Shown here in pieces: positions 9,001-18,505 of a stretch of DNA of 64,000 nt. Position numbers and translations under genes: made by a program. The first letter of the stretch is position 1. Each line of letters starts with the position of its first letter. Origin of the DNA: Acetitomaculum ruminis DSM 5522. Its GTDB lineage: Bacteria > Bacillota > Clostridia > Lachnospirales > Lachnospiraceae. The notes under the pieces were generated by a model. It saw only the letters and a program-made list of their open reading frames with translations. It was not told the DNA's origin and made no database searches. The DNA is taken from positions 1 to 64,000 of the forward strand of contig NZ_FOJY01000009.1 in NCBI RefSeq assembly GCF_900112085.1, in the 5' to 3' direction.

Positions 9001-9046
9001 GTATATAATTTAATACAAAAGAAAAATAATGAAAAAGGAAAATAAG

Positions 9047-9724
9047 ATGAGTAAAATATTTATAGTGGAAGATGATAAAGTTATAGCGGAAAGTATAATA
9101 AAACAGTTAAAAAGCTGGCATATGGATGCGGTGTGCGTAAAGAATTTTGAAAATATCGTGGGAGAATTAAAAGAGTATAATCCAAATCTGGTTTTACTTG
9201 ATATAGGCCTTCCTTTTTTTAATGGTTTTTATTGGTGCACTAAAATTCGTGAGTTTTCAAAGGTACCTATAGTGTTTCTTTCTTCTGCAGATGATAGCAT
9301 GAATATTGTAATGGCAATGAACATGGGAGGGGATGATTTTATATCAAAACCCTTTGATATGTCGGTTTTAATTGCAAAAATTCAGGCAGTACTAAGGCGT
9401 AGTGGTGAGGTTTTTGCCAGTTCAAATAGCTTATTAATTAACGATGTAATCCTTAATTTAGATGAATGCACAATGATTTATGAAGGTGATAGGATTGATC
9501 TTACTAAAAATGAATTTTTAATCCTTAGAATATTATTTGAAAACAAGGGAAAACTTGTAAGCCGTGAGCAGATTATGGAAAGGCTTTGGGGAGCCGAGGA
9601 ATTTGTGGATGATAATACTTTAACGGTTAATATGACACGAATTCGCAAAAAGCTTATGAAATTTGGTAAAGAGGATATGATAGTTACAAAAAGGGGGATG
9701 GGTTACATTGTGGAAGAAAAATAG
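9047..9724 (+). CDS. bceR: OmpR/PhoB-family response regulator (BceR-like)
   Basis: The receiver domain begins MSKIFIVEDDKVIAESI with the acidic pair at residues 9-10, phospho-acceptor Asp52 in LVLLDIGLPFFNG, and the switch Lys in DFISKPFD. A winged-helix DNA-binding domain (about 125-225) ends TVNMTRIRKKL and TKRGMGYIVEEK. The ATG at 9047 has AAGGA at correct spacing; the ATG 18 bases upstream lacks one. It overlaps the kinase gene by 17 bases. With the BceAB-like transporter downstream, it should activate that transporter in response to cell-wall-active peptides. Confidence 0.9.
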   Translation: MSKIFIVEDDKVIAESIIKQLKSWHMDAVCVKNFENIVGELKEYNPNLVLLDIGLPFFNGFYWCTKIREFSKVPIVFLSSADDSMNIVMAMNMGGDDFISKPFDMSVLIAKIQAVLRRSGEVFASSNSLLINDVILNLDECTMIYEGDRIDLTKNEFLILRILFENKGKLVSREQIMERLWGAEEFVDDNTLTVNMTRIRKKLMKFGKEDMIVTKRGMGYIVEEK

Positions 9725-10646
9725 TATTTTAAAAGAAAATTCCTATCTTTTGATTTTTTGTATTTGTAATCTTTTAATAGATATGGCAATAGGATATCTT
9801 TATAATATTACTAGAGAATATATTATTTATATTGTAGTTTTTAATTTAATTATTTGGGGACTTCTTATAGGAATTACTTTAAATAAAAACAAGAAATTAG
9901 TAGAAAAATATAATAACGAAAGCAATAAGCTTCTTTTAGAGTCAGAAAAGAAGGATTTAGAAAAGTATTGGAAAATCATCAGGGAAAAGGAAGATTTTTT
10001 TACATTATGGGCACATCAGATTAAAACTCCTATTTCAGCCTTAAGAGCCTTATTTGATACATCAAAAGAAAGTTCTTTAGATTATAAAAATCAATTATTT
10101 AAAATAGAAAGTTACGTTGAAATGGCTCTTAATTATATTCGTTTTGACAGTATGTCTTCAGATTTAGTTATTGAAAATAAAAAAATAGATACTATAGTTA
10201 AGGAGATTATAAAAAAATATGCTCCTGTTTTTATTCAAAAGCATTTAAGCATTAAGCTTGAAAATCTTGATATTTCTGTTTTAACAGATGAGAAATGGTT
10301 TTCTTTTGTATTAGAACAGATTATTTCCAATGCTTTAAAATATACCAATGAAGGCGGTATTACCATTACCGGAAAAATAAATGAAGAATTTGTGGCAATT
10401 AATATTATAGATACGGGAATCGGTATCAGAACTGAGGATATTCCCAGGGTTTTTGAAAAAGGTTTTACCGGTTTTAACGGCCGCTTAGACAAAAAGGCCA
10501 GTGGCATAGGACTTTATCTTTGCAATGGCATTTGTGAAAAATTAGGTCATGAATTAAAGCTTTATTCTGAAGTGGGAAAAGGAAGTACTTTTTCAATAAT
10601 TTGTAAAAAAGATCTGTTAAAAAAATCCAATCTTACAAAAATGTAA
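9708..10646 (+). CDS. bceS: Intramembrane-sensing histidine kinase (BceS-like)
   Basis: The 312-residue product has two close membrane helices (about 12-32 and 38-58) with almost no external loop, the hallmark of BceS-type kinases that sense through their partner ABC transporter. The H box is WAHQIKTPISALR with His103. The ATP domain shows N box ISNALKYT, G1 DTGIGI and G2 GIGLYLC. The start is TTG at 9708 with a GGGGG ribosome site inside bceR, so translation is coupled. A terminator follows at 10658-10698. Confidence 0.9.
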   Translation: MWKKNSILKENSYLLIFCICNLLIDMAIGYLYNITREYIIYIVVFNLIIWGLLIGITLNKNKKLVEKYNNESNKLLLESEKKDLEKYWKIIREKEDFFTLWAHQIKTPISALRALFDTSKESSLDYKNQLFKIESYVEMALNYIRFDSMSSDLVIENKKIDTIVKEIIKKYAPVFIQKHLSIKLENLDISVLTDEKWFSFVLEQIISNALKYTNEGGITITGKINEEFVAINIIDTGIGIRTEDIPRVFEKGFTGFNGRLDKKASGIGLYLCNGICEKLGHELKLYSEVGKGSTFSIICKKDLLKKSNLTKM

Positions 10647-10657
10647 GTTTAAAAACC

Positions 10658-10698
10658 GGGATTGTAAGCCAAAGAAATGGTTTCACAATCCTTTTTTT
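10658..10698 (+). terminator. Terminator after the two-component genes
   Basis: GGGATTGT and ACAATCC arms with an inner GCC/GGT pairing are followed by seven to eight T residues. It separates the kinase gene from the transporter genes, so the latter should have their own promoter in 10700-10800. Confidence 0.75.
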
Positions 10699-10818
10699 TA
10701 TATATTAGTATTGTAAAGAATAGGAGTTATATATTTTTATAAGTTTTAGCTAGAGCAAAATATATATTTTGGAAAAGAAAATCCTTGATAGATTAAATAA
10801 AAAGAAAGGAAGAAAATC

Positions 10819-11586
10819 ATGTCATTACTAGAAGTTAATCATATAAAAAAGGTATATAAAACACGTTTTGGAGGCAATGAAGTAACAGCTTTAAAAGATG
10901 TTCATTTTTCAGTGGAAGAGGGAGAGTTTGTAGCCATAATGGGAGAATCCGGAAGTGGAAAAACAACCCTTTTAAATATTATGGCAGCCTTAGATGTTCC
11001 TAGTGGGGGGAGCGTTTTGGTGGATGGAAAAGATTTTTCAAAACTTAAAGATAAAGAAAGAACTATGTTTAGAAGAGAAAATCTTGGATTTATTTTTCAG
11101 GATTTTAATTTGTTAGATAATTTTTCATTAGAGGATAATATATTACTTCCTTTGGTGCTTGAAGGAAAAAATTATGATGAGATGGAAAGCAGGATGATTC
11201 CCATAGTTGAAAATCTTGAAATAAGAGATATTGTAAAAAAATACCCTTATGAAGTATCCGGAGGACAAAAACAAAGGGCTGCTATAGCAAGGGCACTTAT
11301 TACAAATCCCAGAATCCTTTTGGCAGATGAACCTACAGGAGCTTTAGATTCTAAAGCTTCAACAAATCTTTTAAGCCAGCTTAGAAAAATTAATAAAAAA
11401 GGTCAGACTATTTTAATGGTAACTCATAGCAATGTGGCAGCCAGTTATGCAGACAGAGTTATGTTTATTAAAGATGGAGAAGTATTTCATCAGCTTTATA
11501 AAGGGGCAATGACTAAAAATGAAATGCTTGATAAAATCTGTGACAGTGTAACAGTTCTTATGAGAGGGGGAGATGACAGTGAATAA
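10819..11586 (+). CDS. bceA: Antimicrobial-peptide ABC transporter ATPase (BceA-like)
   Basis: The 255-residue MacB/LolD-type ATPase has Walker A GESGSGKTT (42-50), Q-loop FIFQDFN, signature VSGGQKQRA and Walker B ILLADEPTGALD, then the H-loop His in MVTHS. All catalytic elements are present. It powers the adjacent FtsX-like permease. In BceAB systems the pair frees lipid II cycle intermediates from bacitracin-like peptides and signals to BceS. AAGGAAG lies just before the ATG. It overlaps the permease gene. Confidence 0.92.
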   Translation: MSLLEVNHIKKVYKTRFGGNEVTALKDVHFSVEEGEFVAIMGESGSGKTTLLNIMAALDVPSGGSVLVDGKDFSKLKDKERTMFRRENLGFIFQDFNLLDNFSLEDNILLPLVLEGKNYDEMESRMIPIVENLEIRDIVKKYPYEVSGGQKQRAAIARALITNPRILLADEPTGALDSKASTNLLSQLRKINKKGQTILMVTHSNVAASYADRVMFIKDGEVFHQLYKGAMTKNEMLDKICDSVTVLMRGGDDSE

Positions 11587-13585
11587 TAAACTTCTCATCC
11601 GCCTTATTAAAAATAGCATGGCGAAAAGTCGCCATACAAGAATACCTTTTGTTATTGTAAGTATTTTAACTATGATGACTTTTTATATTATTTCATCCAT
11701 GGCATTTAGTGATTTTTTCATAAAAGATGAAAAAGAAGTATTTTATGGTGCCGGACATATTATTTCCATTCTTATGATAGGAAGCATCATAATTGCCATA
11801 ATTGCAGCAGTAATAATCCTTTATGCCAATGCTTTTATTATGAGGGATAAAAGAAGGGAGATAGGGCTTTACGGGATACTTGGATTAACAAAAAAGAACA
11901 TAAATCTTATGCTTTTATACGAAAGCTCATTTTATCTTATAATAAGTCTTGCCTTTAGCATTATTGCAGGTACTTTTTTAAATAAATTAATGGTTATGGT
12001 TTTATATAAACTTACAAATCAGCAACCTGTGGAAGGAATGGTTTATTCAACAAAGTCGGTGATAATGACTTGCATATTAGCTACAGTTATTTATGGGATT
12101 GCCTTAATTTATAATATTTGTTCCATACAATTAAGCAAACCGGTAGAACTGTTAAGAAGTAATAAAGCAGGAGAAAAAGAACCTAAAATTAAATTTTTAA
12201 TATTGATAATCGGCCTTATTTCTCTTATAGCAGGATACTATATAGCTATAAATTGTGAAAATACGATAGATAGTTTATTTTTCTTCTTTTTAGCAGTTTT
12301 TCTTGTGGTTTTAGCTACCTATTGTTTATTTACAGCAGGAAGCATTGCTATTTTAAAATGGATTAAAAATAATAAAAAACTATATTACAAAACCAATAAT
12401 TTTATCGGGGTTGGAAATTTGATGTACAGAATGAAGCATAATGCTGTGGGACTTGCTTCAATATGTGTATTGTCTACTGCTGTAATTATACTTATAAGCA
12501 GCGTGTTTTCTTTATCAGCCCTTGGAAAAAGAAGCATAGAAAATCGTTGTCCTAAAGATATAATCTTTCGCTATACCACTGAGAATGAAGAATCTGGAAA
12601 GAAATTTGAAAATGCAGTAAAACAATTAAAAGGATTAGATATAAAAGATATAGAAACCAGGGCTTTGTGGAGCAGTGAATGGGGATTTTATGAAGGCGAT
12701 GAAATAGGATACTTCAGATATTTATCAGATGATGACAGATATAATATGAGTGTCTGGAGAAATGTCTATATTATATTGGAAGACAGTTATAATAAATTTG
12801 CTAAGGAGCCTATAAAGCTTAAAAAGGATGAAGTGGGAGTTATTGATTCCCAAAAAAATAAATATACTCATTTAACCTGCGGCAATAACACCTATAAGGC
12901 CATGGGGGATTTAGAATATAAAACATTATCCTTATTTAGGGATTCTACTATGGATCTTTTTACCAGTGTTTATATTGTTGTTCCTGACAAAAAAACAGCT
13001 ATTTCACTCCTTAAAAATGATCCCAGTATTCCTGAAAACCTTAAGAGTTCTATGCAGTATATAAGTTCATTTAATTTAAAAGAAAGGATGTCTGAAGATG
13101 AAATCTCTCAAATTAAAGCCTTGCTGTCTTCTTTATGTGATAATGATGATTATAGTATTATTATTAAGCAGGAAGATACGCAGTTTTTTATAAGCTTATA
13201 CGGTGGTGTGCTGTTTGTGGGAATATTTTTGGCTATAATATTTTTAATGGTTACGGTACTTATTATTTATTACAAGCAAATGTCTGAAGGATATCAGGAT
13301 AAGAGCCGTTACGAAATCATGAAAAAAGTGGGGCTTACTGAAAAAGAAGTAAAATCCAGCATAAACCGACAAGTGATGATAATGTTTTTTATGCCTATTA
13401 TAGCGGCAGGAATTCATACAGTAGTAGCCAGCAGCATTATTCGCTTATTCTTGGGAATGATACTTTATGTAGATGCATTTACCTTTAATATAACAATTTT
13501 CTCATCAATAGCAGTTTTTGCCTTGGTATATTGCCTGGTTTACAGGATTACTTCAAGGCAGTATTATGAAATTGTTAATCGTTAA
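11579..13585 (+). CDS. bceB: Antimicrobial-peptide ABC transporter permease (BceB-like)
   Basis: About 668 residues with ten predicted membrane helices: FtsX-type domains at the start (about 55-190) and end (about 535-665), and a large extracytoplasmic domain of about 200 residues (about 315-520) between helices 7 and 8. This is the BceB architecture in which that domain senses peptide antibiotics. I prefer GTG 11579 (GGGGGAG about nine bases upstream) over ATG 11573, which is too close to the ribosome site. It overlaps the ATPase gene by 8 bases, so they are translationally coupled. Confidence 0.9.
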   Translation: MNNKLLIRLIKNSMAKSRHTRIPFVIVSILTMMTFYIISSMAFSDFFIKDEKEVFYGAGHIISILMIGSIIIAIIAAVIILYANAFIMRDKRREIGLYGILGLTKKNINLMLLYESSFYLIISLAFSIIAGTFLNKLMVMVLYKLTNQQPVEGMVYSTKSVIMTCILATVIYGIALIYNICSIQLSKPVELLRSNKAGEKEPKIKFLILIIGLISLIAGYYIAINCENTIDSLFFFFLAVFLVVLATYCLFTAGSIAILKWIKNNKKLYYKTNNFIGVGNLMYRMKHNAVGLASICVLSTAVIILISSVFSLSALGKRSIENRCPKDIIFRYTTENEESGKKFENAVKQLKGLDIKDIETRALWSSEWGFYEGDEIGYFRYLSDDDRYNMSVWRNVYIILEDSYNKFAKEPIKLKKDEVGVIDSQKNKYTHLTCGNNTYKAMGDLEYKTLSLFRDSTMDLFTSVYIVVPDKKTAISLLKNDPSIPENLKSSMQYISSFNLKERMSEDEISQIKALLSSLCDNDDYSIIIKQEDTQFFISLYGGVLFVGIFLAIIFLMVTVLIIYYKQMSEGYQDKSRYEIMKKVGLTEKEVKSSINRQVMIMFFMPIIAAGIHTVVASSIIRLFLGMILYVDAFTFNITIFSSIAVFALVYCLVYRITSRQYYEIVNR

Positions 13586-13678
13586 GTAAATACCGTAAAA
13601 AATGATATGTAACAAAAATCATGGACACATATTTTTGAACCAAACAAAATATATGGATGCTATCTTGTATTTGATATG

Positions 13679-13715
13679 CCCCCTGTCAAGTAGACAGGGG
13701 GCATCCATCTTTTTT
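13679..13715 (+). terminator. Terminator after the BceAB-like operon
   Basis: A perfect stem GCCCCCTGTC / GACAGGGGGC with loop AAGTA, followed after seven bases by TTTTTT. It ends transcription of the transporter operon. Confidence 0.75.
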
Positions 13716-13790
13716 GCCTTAATTACCTAGGTAAATATAAAAATCAATGCTGACGATACAAAGTAGGAAATTAGATATTCGAATCTTTTT

Positions 13791-13952
13791 GAACGCAGTG
13801 TAAGCAATCCCCCGCTTCAAAAGCGTAAGCTTTAAGCGGGGGTATAAGCTTACTAGTGTCAGAAGGGGTTAAAGCCCCTTCTGACAGGTGGCACAAAGTG
13901 CCACTGCGTTCATGAGGAAGTAGCGAAGCGGATTTAAGAATGTCCGCTTTAC
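13791..13952 (+). repeat. Structured intergenic repeat, copy 2
   Basis: The copy with the most complete pairing: outer stem GAACGCAGTG / CACTGCGTTC, GTAAGC / GCTTAC, CCCCCGCTT / AAGCGGGGG with an AAAGC-GTAA-GCTTT cap, TGTCAGAAGGGG / CCCCTTCTGACA and GTGGCAC / GTGCCAC. A 3' hairpin AAGCGGA / TCCGCTT follows, ending at TTTAC. It lies between the BceAB-like terminator and the TPR/ATPase gene. Confidence 0.9.
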
Positions 13953-14204
13953 TAATAAAGCTATAGAGGGACATTAAAATGCCATTTTTTAATTATTTTA
14001 GATAAAGTCTTTTGGGGATTTTTGAGCTATTAGTGAATAAGTGATATAAGTTTAGATTGTAAGGGAATATTAAATGTTGTAAAATGTGATATATGGGAGA
14101 TTTATGCAAATAAATGTATAAGAATAAAAGCATACCTGTTAGAAGTGTTATGCTTTTTAGCTGTGCTTTTCATGATATATTTTTATATTGGTGAGGTGAT
14201 AATT

Positions 14205-16379
14205 GTGGATAAATATGAATTTCAGTTAAAATTGGATGAGATAAAAAGACTTGTTAGGGCGAAGGATTTTGTGGCTGCAAGTAAGATTGCGGATGAGATA
14301 GAAATGGATAAGGTTAAAAGTATTAACCTTCTTACTAATTTATCCTATGTATACGAGAGAGTGGGTAAATATTTTGAAAGCAGGGACCTTCTTTTAAGAG
14401 CCTATGATTTGGCACCTAAGGGAAAGGCTGTTTTATACAGACTTACAAATATTTCTATTAAATTAAAGGAGTTTAATAATGCAACTGCCTATTACAGTGA
14501 GTTTGCAAATGTTGCTCCGGAAGATACAAGAAGATTTATTTTAAGATACAAATTATTAAAGTTTTCTAATGCACCTGTGGCAGAACAGGTGGATGTCCTT
14601 GAAAAATACAAAGAGCATGAATTTAATGAGAAGTGGCTTTACGAGCTTGCATATTTATATCATAAAGCCGGAAAGATTAATAAATGCGTTGAGCAATGCG
14701 ATGAGCTCTTTTTGTGGTTTGGTGAGGGTAAATATGTTGACAGAGCATTGGAGTTAAAGATGCTTTACGAAACACTTACTCCAATTCAGCTTGAATATTA
14801 CGAAAAAGCGAAAATGAAAACCACCGATGAAAAGACAGAAAAAAGTGCTAATGATTTGAATATTAAGCCTATTGAAATAACCACCAGCAAGTTTAATACT
14901 TCTCATTTGCAGGAGGAACTTGCTAAAAGCATGCAGACTATTATTAATGCCACAGAAAAGGAAACTGTGAATTTTACCATTAATAACATTAAAAATATGG
15001 TTGAACACAGTAATTCTACCAGGGAAGGGCATGTATTTGTCGATAATAATTCTGAACTTGTTGAAAAATACAGAAGTATCCTGGAAAAAGAAATAGCCGG
15101 AAATCTTGATTTTGACAAGAAGAAGGATAAATATGCCAAGGATGAAAATAAAAAGAGTAGTATACAAGAAGTTTTAAAGGAATGGGAGCAGACCAAAAAG
15201 CGTGCTGAAGAGGCTATTTTAAAAGAAGAAAAGAAGAATTTTGAAGAGGCAAAGGCAAAGGCTATAGAGGAAGCTGAAAATATTATTAATGATATCAGTG
15301 GAAATATTCCTGTTATTGAAAAACAGCAGGAAAAGATATTAAAAGATATTAAGAAGAAGTCTAAAAAGCATAAATCTTATGAAGTTAAGCCTTTAGAAAT
15401 AAAAAATGCAAAAGTGAACAAACCTGATGGCGTCAAAGAAGTAAAATCAGAGGATGGAAACAAAACTGAAGATAAAAGCATTGAATTGCTGGAAAAGGCT
15501 ATAGAAGAGGCAGAGGAAGTATTTGTTGACAATGAGCAAAGACTTATTGATGAGGAAGAAAGTACTCTTGAATCAATAATTAACAGCAATGAAAATAAGG
15601 AAGAAAGAGCCTATACCTATCATATGGATGAAAATGTTAAGAAGATTTTTACATATTTTATGCAGGTAAGGGGTATGGAAGAGCAGTTAGACAGTATGTT
15701 TACCGCCCTTAAATTAAATGTTGGGGCAAGAAAAGATTCTACTAAGAATAATATTGTTATTACAGGGGGAACAGGCTCTGGAAAGACTAAGCTTGGTACC
15801 AACATTGTTAAGGCCATAAGAAAGGAATTTCCAGGAAAGCAAAGTAAGGTTGGAAAGGTATCCGGAGAAAAATTAAATAATAAAGAGATACGCTCACTTA
15901 TTAAAAAGCTTGAGGGCGGTTACCTTATTATTGAAAAAGCTGGGGATCTTTTACCGGAAAAGGTGAAAGAGCTGTCTAAGGTTATGGAAGGAAAAACCGG
16001 TGGACTTACGGTTATTATGGAGGATGAAATTGCTCCAATGACTGAAATGTTATCCAAAGCACCAAAGTTTGCAAAAAAATTCAATATTAATATAAACATT
16101 CCTAAATTTAATAACGATGAACTTATTGAGTTTTCAAAAGAGTATGTAAAAGAGCATAATTTCAAAATTGAAGAAATGGGTATTTTAGCTCTTTATACAA
16201 GGCTTGGTAAGATGAGATATGACGAAAGTCAGACAAGTTTGGATGAAGTTATAGAAATACTTGATCATGCTATGCAAAAAGCTTCATCTACCGGCCTTGG
16301 AAGAAGGCTTGGAAATCTTTTCTCTAAAGATAAAGACGAAGATGGATTTACCATTATCAGAGAAAAGGATATAGAATAA
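14205..16379 (+). CDS. TPR and P-loop ATPase protein of unknown role
   Basis: About 724 residues in three parts. Residues 1-170 look like TPR helices (VAASKIADEIEMDKV, YVYERVGKYFESRDLLLRAY). Residues 180-480 are charged and coiled-coil-like. Residues about 490-690 form an AAA/CbxX-like ATPase with Walker A GGTGSGKTK (about 520-528) and a degenerate Walker B region GGYLIIEKAGDL lacking the usual DE pair. GTG 14205 is chosen because GAGGTGAT precedes it by five bases; an ATG 60 bases upstream would add a hydrophobic stretch but has no ribosome site. The branching-enzyme gene starts 21 bases downstream, suggesting an operon. Confidence 0.7.
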   Translation: MDKYEFQLKLDEIKRLVRAKDFVAASKIADEIEMDKVKSINLLTNLSYVYERVGKYFESRDLLLRAYDLAPKGKAVLYRLTNISIKLKEFNNATAYYSEFANVAPEDTRRFILRYKLLKFSNAPVAEQVDVLEKYKEHEFNEKWLYELAYLYHKAGKINKCVEQCDELFLWFGEGKYVDRALELKMLYETLTPIQLEYYEKAKMKTTDEKTEKSANDLNIKPIEITTSKFNTSHLQEELAKSMQTIINATEKETVNFTINNIKNMVEHSNSTREGHVFVDNNSELVEKYRSILEKEIAGNLDFDKKKDKYAKDENKKSSIQEVLKEWEQTKKRAEEAILKEEKKNFEEAKAKAIEEAENIINDISGNIPVIEKQQEKILKDIKKKSKKHKSYEVKPLEIKNAKVNKPDGVKEVKSEDGNKTEDKSIELLEKAIEEAEEVFVDNEQRLIDEEESTLESIINSNENKEERAYTYHMDENVKKIFTYFMQVRGMEEQLDSMFTALKLNVGARKDSTKNNIVITGGTGSGKTKLGTNIVKAIRKEFPGKQSKVGKVSGEKLNNKEIRSLIKKLEGGYLIIEKAGDLLPEKVKELSKVMEGKTGGLTVIMEDEIAPMTEMLSKAPKFAKKFNININIPKFNNDELIEFSKEYVKEHNFKIEEMGILALYTRLGKMRYDESQTSLDEVIEILDHAMQKASSTGLGRRLGNLFSKDKDEDGFTIIREKDIE

Positions 16380-16400
16380 AAAAAGGAGAAGTGGGAGCCT

Positions 16401-18305
16401 ATGCAGAAATGGGATTCAGATAATTTTATAGGTGAATTAGACATGTATTTATACGGTCAGGGAACTCATTATGAGATTTATAAAAAAATGGGCTCACATG
16501 TTGTTGAAAAAAACGGTGTAATTGGTACTTTTTTTGACGTATGGGCACCTCATGCCAGATGTGTTCATGTAATTGGAGATTTTAACGGCTGGGATGAACA
16601 TGCCTCCCCTATGAATTTTCTTAACGGAAATGGTATATATGAACTTTTCATTCCGGGAGTTAAGGAAGGTGCTGTTTACAAATATTGTATCACCACAAAA
16701 AACGGGAAAAAGCTTTACAAAGCAGATCCCTATGCAAATTTTAGTCAGGTTCGACCGGAAACGGCATCTATTGTCTATGATGTAGACGATATCAAATGGA
16801 AAGATGACAAATGGATGACTAAAAGAAGTGAAAAGGACATTTTTAAAAGTCCCGTTGCTATTTATGAGGCACATATTGGTTCCTGGAAAAAACATCCAAG
16901 GGGAGAAGACGGATTTTATTCTTATAAGGAGTTTGCTAAGAATATTACTCCTTATTTAAGGAATATGGGATTTACTCATATAGAATTAATGGGTATTTCC
17001 GAATATCCTTTTGACGGCTCCTGGGGCTATCAGGTAACGGGGTATTATGCACCTACCTCACGATACGGAAGTCCTGAGGATTTCGCCTATATGGTGAATT
17101 ATTTTCATAAACATAATATCGGGGTTATTCTTGACTGGGTTCCGGCTCATTTTCCAAAGGATGCCCACGGCCTTGCGGATTTTGACGGTGAGGCATTGTA
17201 TGAATATCCAAATCCTAAAAAAGGGGAACATCCTGACTGGGGAACCAAGATATTTAACTATGCAAAAAATGAAGTTGTAAATTATCTTATTGGAAGTGCA
17301 TTAAACTGGGTTGAAAGATACCATATAGACGGATTAAGGGTAGATGCGGTGGCATCAATGCTCTATTTGGACTATGGCAAAAAAAGTGGACAATGGATTG
17401 CCAATGAATATGGTGGAAATGAAAACCTTGAGGCTATTAATTTCTTTAAGCATATGAATTCCTTGATTCGTGGAAGAAATCCGGGAATTATGATGATTGC
17501 AGAGGAATCAACGGCCTGGCCTATGGTTACGGGAGATGTTAAAAAAGGTGGTCTTTATTTTAATCTCAAGTGGAATATGGGATGGATGCACGATTTTCTA
17601 GACTATATGAAGCAGGATCCTCTTTTTAGAAAAGGATGTCATAATAAGATGACCTTCGCCATGAGCTATAATTACAGCGAAAATTATATTTTGGTATTAT
17701 CCCATGATGAGGTTGTTCATCTAAAATGTTCCATGATTAATAAAATGCCGGGTTGTATAGAGGATAAATTTAAAAATCTTATGGTAGGTTATGCTTTTAT
17801 GATTACTCATCCCGGAAAGAAATTGCTTTTTATGGGGCAGGAATTTGGACAGCTAAGGGAATGGAGTGAAAAAAGAGAGCTTGACTGGTATCTCTTAGCG
17901 GAAGAATCACATCAAAGGTTACAGCTTTTCTTTAAGGATTTATTGTATATTTATAATAAATATCCTGCATTATATGAGCTGGATTTTTATAGAGAGGGCT
18001 TTGAATGGATAAATGCAGATGATGCCTACAGAAGTATTTTTAGCTATGTAAGACATTCCTCAAAAAAGAGAAACAGTATATTAGTGGTTTGTAATTTTAC
18101 TCCTATTGCCAGAGATGATTATAGGGTGGGAGTACCTAAAAAGAAGAAATATACTTTAATATTTAACAGTGACGAAGAAGAATACGGTGGTAGCGGAACC
18201 AAGAGAGATTTAGTTTACGAAAGCGAAGAAAAAGAATGTGATGGAAGACCTTTTTCGTTTGCATATAAGCTGCCGGCCTTTGGAGTTGCGATTTTTAAAT
18301 TTTAG
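16401..18305 (+). CDS. glgB: 1,4-alpha-glucan (glycogen) branching enzyme
   Basis: The 634-residue GH13 enzyme transfers alpha-1,4 glucan segments to alpha-1,6 branch points in glycogen synthesis (EC 2.4.1.18). A CBM48 domain (about 40-130, with GDFNGWDEHASPM) precedes the barrel. The catalytic Asp315 (GLRVDAVASM), Glu368/369 (MIAEEST) and Asp436 (SHDEVVH) are all present, and the C-terminal beta domain ends FGVAIFKF. AAGGAGAAG precedes the ATG. No other glycogen genes are adjacent, so its link with the upstream TPR/ATPase gene is positional only. Confidence 0.96.
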   Translation: MQKWDSDNFIGELDMYLYGQGTHYEIYKKMGSHVVEKNGVIGTFFDVWAPHARCVHVIGDFNGWDEHASPMNFLNGNGIYELFIPGVKEGAVYKYCITTKNGKKLYKADPYANFSQVRPETASIVYDVDDIKWKDDKWMTKRSEKDIFKSPVAIYEAHIGSWKKHPRGEDGFYSYKEFAKNITPYLRNMGFTHIELMGISEYPFDGSWGYQVTGYYAPTSRYGSPEDFAYMVNYFHKHNIGVILDWVPAHFPKDAHGLADFDGEALYEYPNPKKGEHPDWGTKIFNYAKNEVVNYLIGSALNWVERYHIDGLRVDAVASMLYLDYGKKSGQWIANEYGGNENLEAINFFKHMNSLIRGRNPGIMMIAEESTAWPMVTGDVKKGGLYFNLKWNMGWMHDFLDYMKQDPLFRKGCHNKMTFAMSYNYSENYILVLSHDEVVHLKCSMINKMPGCIEDKFKNLMVGYAFMITHPGKKLLFMGQEFGQLREWSEKRELDWYLLAEESHQRLQLFFKDLLYIYNKYPALYELDFYREGFEWINADDAYRSIFSYVRHSSKKRNSILVVCNFTPIARDDYRVGVPKKKKYTLIFNSDEEEYGGSGTKRDLVYESEEKECDGRPFSFAYKLPAFGVAIFKF

Positions 18306-18320
18306 CATTTTAATAATGAT

Positions 18321-18358
18321 AAAAAAGTGGTACAGTTCATTAGCTGTATCATTTTTTT
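18321..18358 (+). terminator. Terminator after glgB
   Basis: AAAAAAGTGGTACAG pairs with CTGTATCATTTTTTT around a short loop; the last T-run completes a Rho-independent terminator 16 bases past the stop. Confidence 0.8.
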
Positions 18359-18505
18359 GATGTGAATTAATTAGGGGAAAATGTGGTCAACTAATATTAT
18401 TCTTTAAATCTGTCGAAATACAAATCGAAGAAGAAATGTTTATTTAAGGTGATTATACTGCTTACAAAACGCGTATAATCAAGGTTTGAGTATGGAGGAA
18501 AGAAA

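Noticed and set aside
13771-13974. Minus-strand ORF that recurs with similar protein sequence at 61134-61337
   Set aside because: The similarity arises because both lie across the structured DNA repeat; it is a translation of hairpin sequence without start signals.
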